From assembly GCA_963832715.1 (NCBI GenBank), contig CAWHVB010000006.1, positions 248,001 to 312,000 of the forward strand: a DNA stretch of 64,000 bases, read 5' to 3'. The notes under the pieces are model-generated. The model was not told where the DNA came from, ran no database searches, and saw nothing but the letters and a program-made list of their open reading frames with translations. Source of the stretch: DATFVA01 sp963832715. GTDB taxonomy: Bacteria > Bacteroidota > Ignavibacteria > Ignavibacteriales > Ignavibacteriaceae. Each line of letters starts with the position of its first letter. The first letter of the stretch is position 1. Below, one piece after another: positions 61,781 to 64,000 of this stretch. The translations under genes and the position numbers were made by a program.

Positions 61781-64000
61781 ATGAAGAAAATCTTACTGAT
61801 AGTTTCTCTATTTGCCGTATCTATTATTTCGGCTTATATAATATACATTGCCTATCCCTCTGTCAATCAGCTTGGTGCAATCCATCTAACGCATAATTCC
61901 ACCAGCATTACTCAGAAAGGTAATGACCTTATTCAACAGTTGAACTTAAACATTGAAAGGAAAACGGAAATCACTACACTGCGACCCAACAGGGAACTGC
62001 TCAAAAGTGTCTACGATGCGTATCCTTTTTCTGAGGCAAATCACCTGATCAGAGATAAAATTCCTGGCTATTACTGGGAGTTAGAGTGGAAAAAACCCGA
62101 CGAAAATGTCTCAATCACCAGTGATGAATCTAAATCAGAATCTGTATCTGCCGGTGATATTGTACTGAACTACGATACGCGCGGGAGATTGTTAATGTAT
62201 AGGAGGGAATTAAATGATTCGTTGAAGCTGAATCCTGTTTCAGAAGACGAAGCGCGTCTGGTGGCACTGGATTTTTTGAAAAGGTATTCCCCGGTTGATC
62301 CTGAAAAGGGTTCATTAACTGCTCAGTATAAATCAACAGAAGGTTTCAGTGAGAATAAAGTTCAAAGAACAGAAAGACAGAACAATATTGATTATAAATT
62401 TTCATGGAAAGGACGATCGGCTGATATCAACAGGGACCTGCTTTTAAATGTCAGCATAAGAGGGGATATAATTACAAGTTACAATCTTTCATTTGATTTA
62501 AAGGACATAGCTTCACAGAGTCATTCCAGCATTTATTCCACGGCAACCGCAGTTCCTTTTTATTTAGTAGTCTACATACTCCTTATAATCATCGGTTACA
62601 AAAGGATAAGGGCTTACGAAGTAAGTTTTAGGCTTGCGATCATAATGGGGCTGATTGTTGGTTTAACATTCAGCATAAATCTGTACACTCTTATAGCAGA
62701 TTCATCCTCAGGCTGGGAGCTATGGCTGCCTCTTATCTTTAGTACGATTTTCCTTGCAGCAGGGGGCTTTATAAGCTGGGCCGTAAGTGAAACTATAGCA
62801 AGAGAAGCATGGAAACAAAAGTTTATCTCCCTTGATCTTTTAACAAAGGGATATGCTTTTCACTCGAAAGTCAGCAGAGCAGGCATCAGCGGGATTATAG
62901 GGGGATTCCTGATTTACCTGGTATGGACGGGTATCCTTTTTGTTTCCGAGAAGATGATGTTTATTTCATTTGTTACGAAAGACAATTCGAGTTTAGTTTC
63001 ACATTTCCATTCCATAAGTCCTGCTCTCAGTGTTATCGACAGAACGATTTATCCGGGAATATACATAACTGCAATATTTTTTCTATTTGTATTTTCCGGT
63101 CTTAAAAGAAGATTCGGTTCACTTTATATTCTTATTCCCATCTGTGCAGTAATATGGGGTGCCGTTAATTATAATGATATGCTTCCGACATATTGGGGCG
63201 TTATTACGGGTGTGATAATGGGAGTGCTCTTTATGCTGTATTTTAACTACTCCGATGTGCTCTCAATATTAATTGCGCTAATTGTCTTCAATACTATTGA
63301 CGTCGCTGTATCCCTCTTCACAGCCGGGAATGCCTATTACCAGCAGGCAGGCTATCACCTGATCATCATCTTATTTCTCATAGCTGTATTCCTGATTATT
63401 GGATTATTAACACGAGATAAAATTCTGGATTACGATTCTATTACTCCCGCTTTTGTTAAAAATATAACCGAAAGACAGAGGCTGCAGAGAGAACTTGAAA
63501 TAGCACGGGATGTTCAGATGAGTTTTCTGCCTACAAAGGATCCCGAGTTTAAAGGACTGGATATTGCCGCCCGGTGTAAACCGGCTCTTGAAGTGGGGGG
63601 TGACTATTACGATTTTGTCCGGCTTGATGCTAACAGGATCGGAATTATAATTGGTGATGTATCGGGAAAGGGGACGCAGGCCGCATTTTATATGACCCTG
63701 GCGAAAGGCTTCGTGAAGGCCCTGTCAAAAACTGTCAACTCTCCCTCTGAGTTCCTGATTAAATTAAATGAATTATTTTATGAGAATGTTGAACGGGGAA
63801 CGTTTATCAGCATGATATATGGAATATTTGATGTTAAGGAACATACCCTTACATTCTCGAGGGCTGGTCATAATCCGGTAATTGCGAAACATTCCGGAAA
63901 CAAAGAACTGGAACTCCTTAATCCTGTCGGATTGGCGCTCGGACTTGAGAAGGGGAGGATCTTCAATAAAACAATTAAAGAAATTAAAATTCACACTCAC
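61781..64000 (+). CDS. Membrane RsbU/SpoIIE-type phosphatase, 3' end outside window
   Basis: 740 codons, open without a stop to the last base. TM1 about 5-24, a periplasmic-type domain of about 220 residues, then about ten TM helices (about 258-550), a linker RQRLQRELEIARDVQMSFLP and the PP2C core (VGGDYYDFV, IIGDVSGKGTQAAFYM, RAGHNPVI). The product is about 740+ aa. Probably converts an envelope or membrane signal into dephosphorylation of an anti-anti-sigma factor. Nineteen bases after the symporter, so its N-terminal part may sense the same solute. Confidence 0.93.
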   Translation, partial: MKKILLIVSLFAVSIISAYIIYIAYPSVNQLGAIHLTHNSTSITQKGNDLIQQLNLNIERKTEITTLRPNRELLKSVYDAYPFSEANHLIRDKIPGYYWELEWKKPDENVSITSDESKSESVSAGDIVLNYDTRGRLLMYRRELNDSLKLNPVSEDEARLVALDFLKRYSPVDPEKGSLTAQYKSTEGFSENKVQRTERQNNIDYKFSWKGRSADINRDLLLNVSIRGDIITSYNLSFDLKDIASQSHSSIYSTATAVPFYLVVYILLIIIGYKRIRAYEVSFRLAIIMGLIVGLTFSINLYTLIADSSSGWELWLPLIFSTIFLAAGGFISWAVSETIAREAWKQKFISLDLLTKGYAFHSKVSRAGISGIIGGFLIYLVWTGILFVSEKMMFISFVTKDNSSLVSHFHSISPALSVIDRTIYPGIYITAIFFLFVFSGLKRRFGSLYILIPICAVIWGAVNYNDMLPTYWGVITGVIMGVLFMLYFNYSDVLSILIALIVFNTIDVAVSLFTAGNAYYQQAGYHLIIILFLIAVFLIIGLLTRDKILDYDSITPAFVKNITERQRLQRELEIARDVQMSFLPTKDPEFKGLDIAARCKPALEVGGDYYDFVRLDANRIGIIIGDVSGKGTQAAFYMTLAKGFVKALSKTVNSPSEFLIKLNELFYENVERGTFISMIYGIFDVKEHTLTFSRAGHNPVIAKHSGNKELELLNPVGLALGLEKGRIFNKTIKEIKIHTH

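Overview
The window is 64 kb of AT-rich, densely coded bacterial chromosome. Several traits point to the Bacteroidota/Chlorobi/Ignavibacteria group: a SusC-style carboxypeptidase-regulatory domain on a TonB receptor, an HYC_CC_PP protein heading a Cus-type operon, a four-helix-bundle (S23/IVP-like) cassette, RsbU-type phosphatases, a mitochondrial-like citrate synthase and Na+/proton-coupled membrane systems. An Ignavibacteria-type heterotroph is my best guess; this is inference, since no rRNA or other phylogenetic marker gene is present. I see no tRNA, rRNA, CRISPR array, transposase or prophage.

Layout. 0-3.4 kb: two paralogous GAF histidine kinases. 3.6-10 kb: citrate synthase, then a giant acyl-CoA-synthetase/unknown/GNAT fusion broken by a frameshift. 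10-13.2 kb: small membrane and redox proteins (DUF486, Rieske, cytochrome c, DUF4396, a Met-rich protein). 13.2-13.8 kb: a gene-free stretch with a candidate minus-strand small RNA. 13.8-18 kb: TonB receptor plus membrane histidine kinase. 18-19.6 kb: old-yellow-enzyme and an iron-permease-like protein. 19.7-30.1 kb, minus strand: a metal-efflux block (HYC_CC_PP, CusC, CusB, CusA, CcmF, YHS, SHOCT) whose cusC leader folds into nested helices covering the ribosome binding site. 30.3 kb: FTR1 iron permease. 31.4-36.2 kb: ABC-2 exporter, small enzymes, SDR. 36.3-45.8 kb: asnS, an inverted-repeat-bounded four-helix-bundle gene, then nuoJ-K-L-M, a CitM/NhaD-like antiporter, an unknown protein and nuoN. 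45.8-52.8 kb: NAD(P)HX repair, VanZ, TonB, YdcF, leucine dehydrogenase, NusB, MFS. 52.8-64 kb: CDF transporter, RsbU phosphatase, aminotransferase, Sel1 protein, outer-membrane barrel, SSS symporter and a membrane RsbU phosphatase running off the end.

How it fits together. The 10-31 kb region reads as metal and redox homeostasis: RND copper/silver-type export, Cys/Met/His-rich periplasmic proteins, iron uptake and c-type cytochrome assembly. The 36-46 kb region supplies the membrane arm of complex I and an ion antiporter. Citrate synthase, the acyl-CoA synthetase and leucine dehydrogenase suggest oxidative use of fatty and amino acids.

Caution: six conserved genes (acyl-CoA synthetase, histidine kinase, ccmF, cusA, nuoL, CDF) each carry one single-base frameshift. 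Because nuoL and ccmF are normally maintained, residual indel errors in a draft assembly are the likeliest cause, and fragments are listed separately with the join explained.
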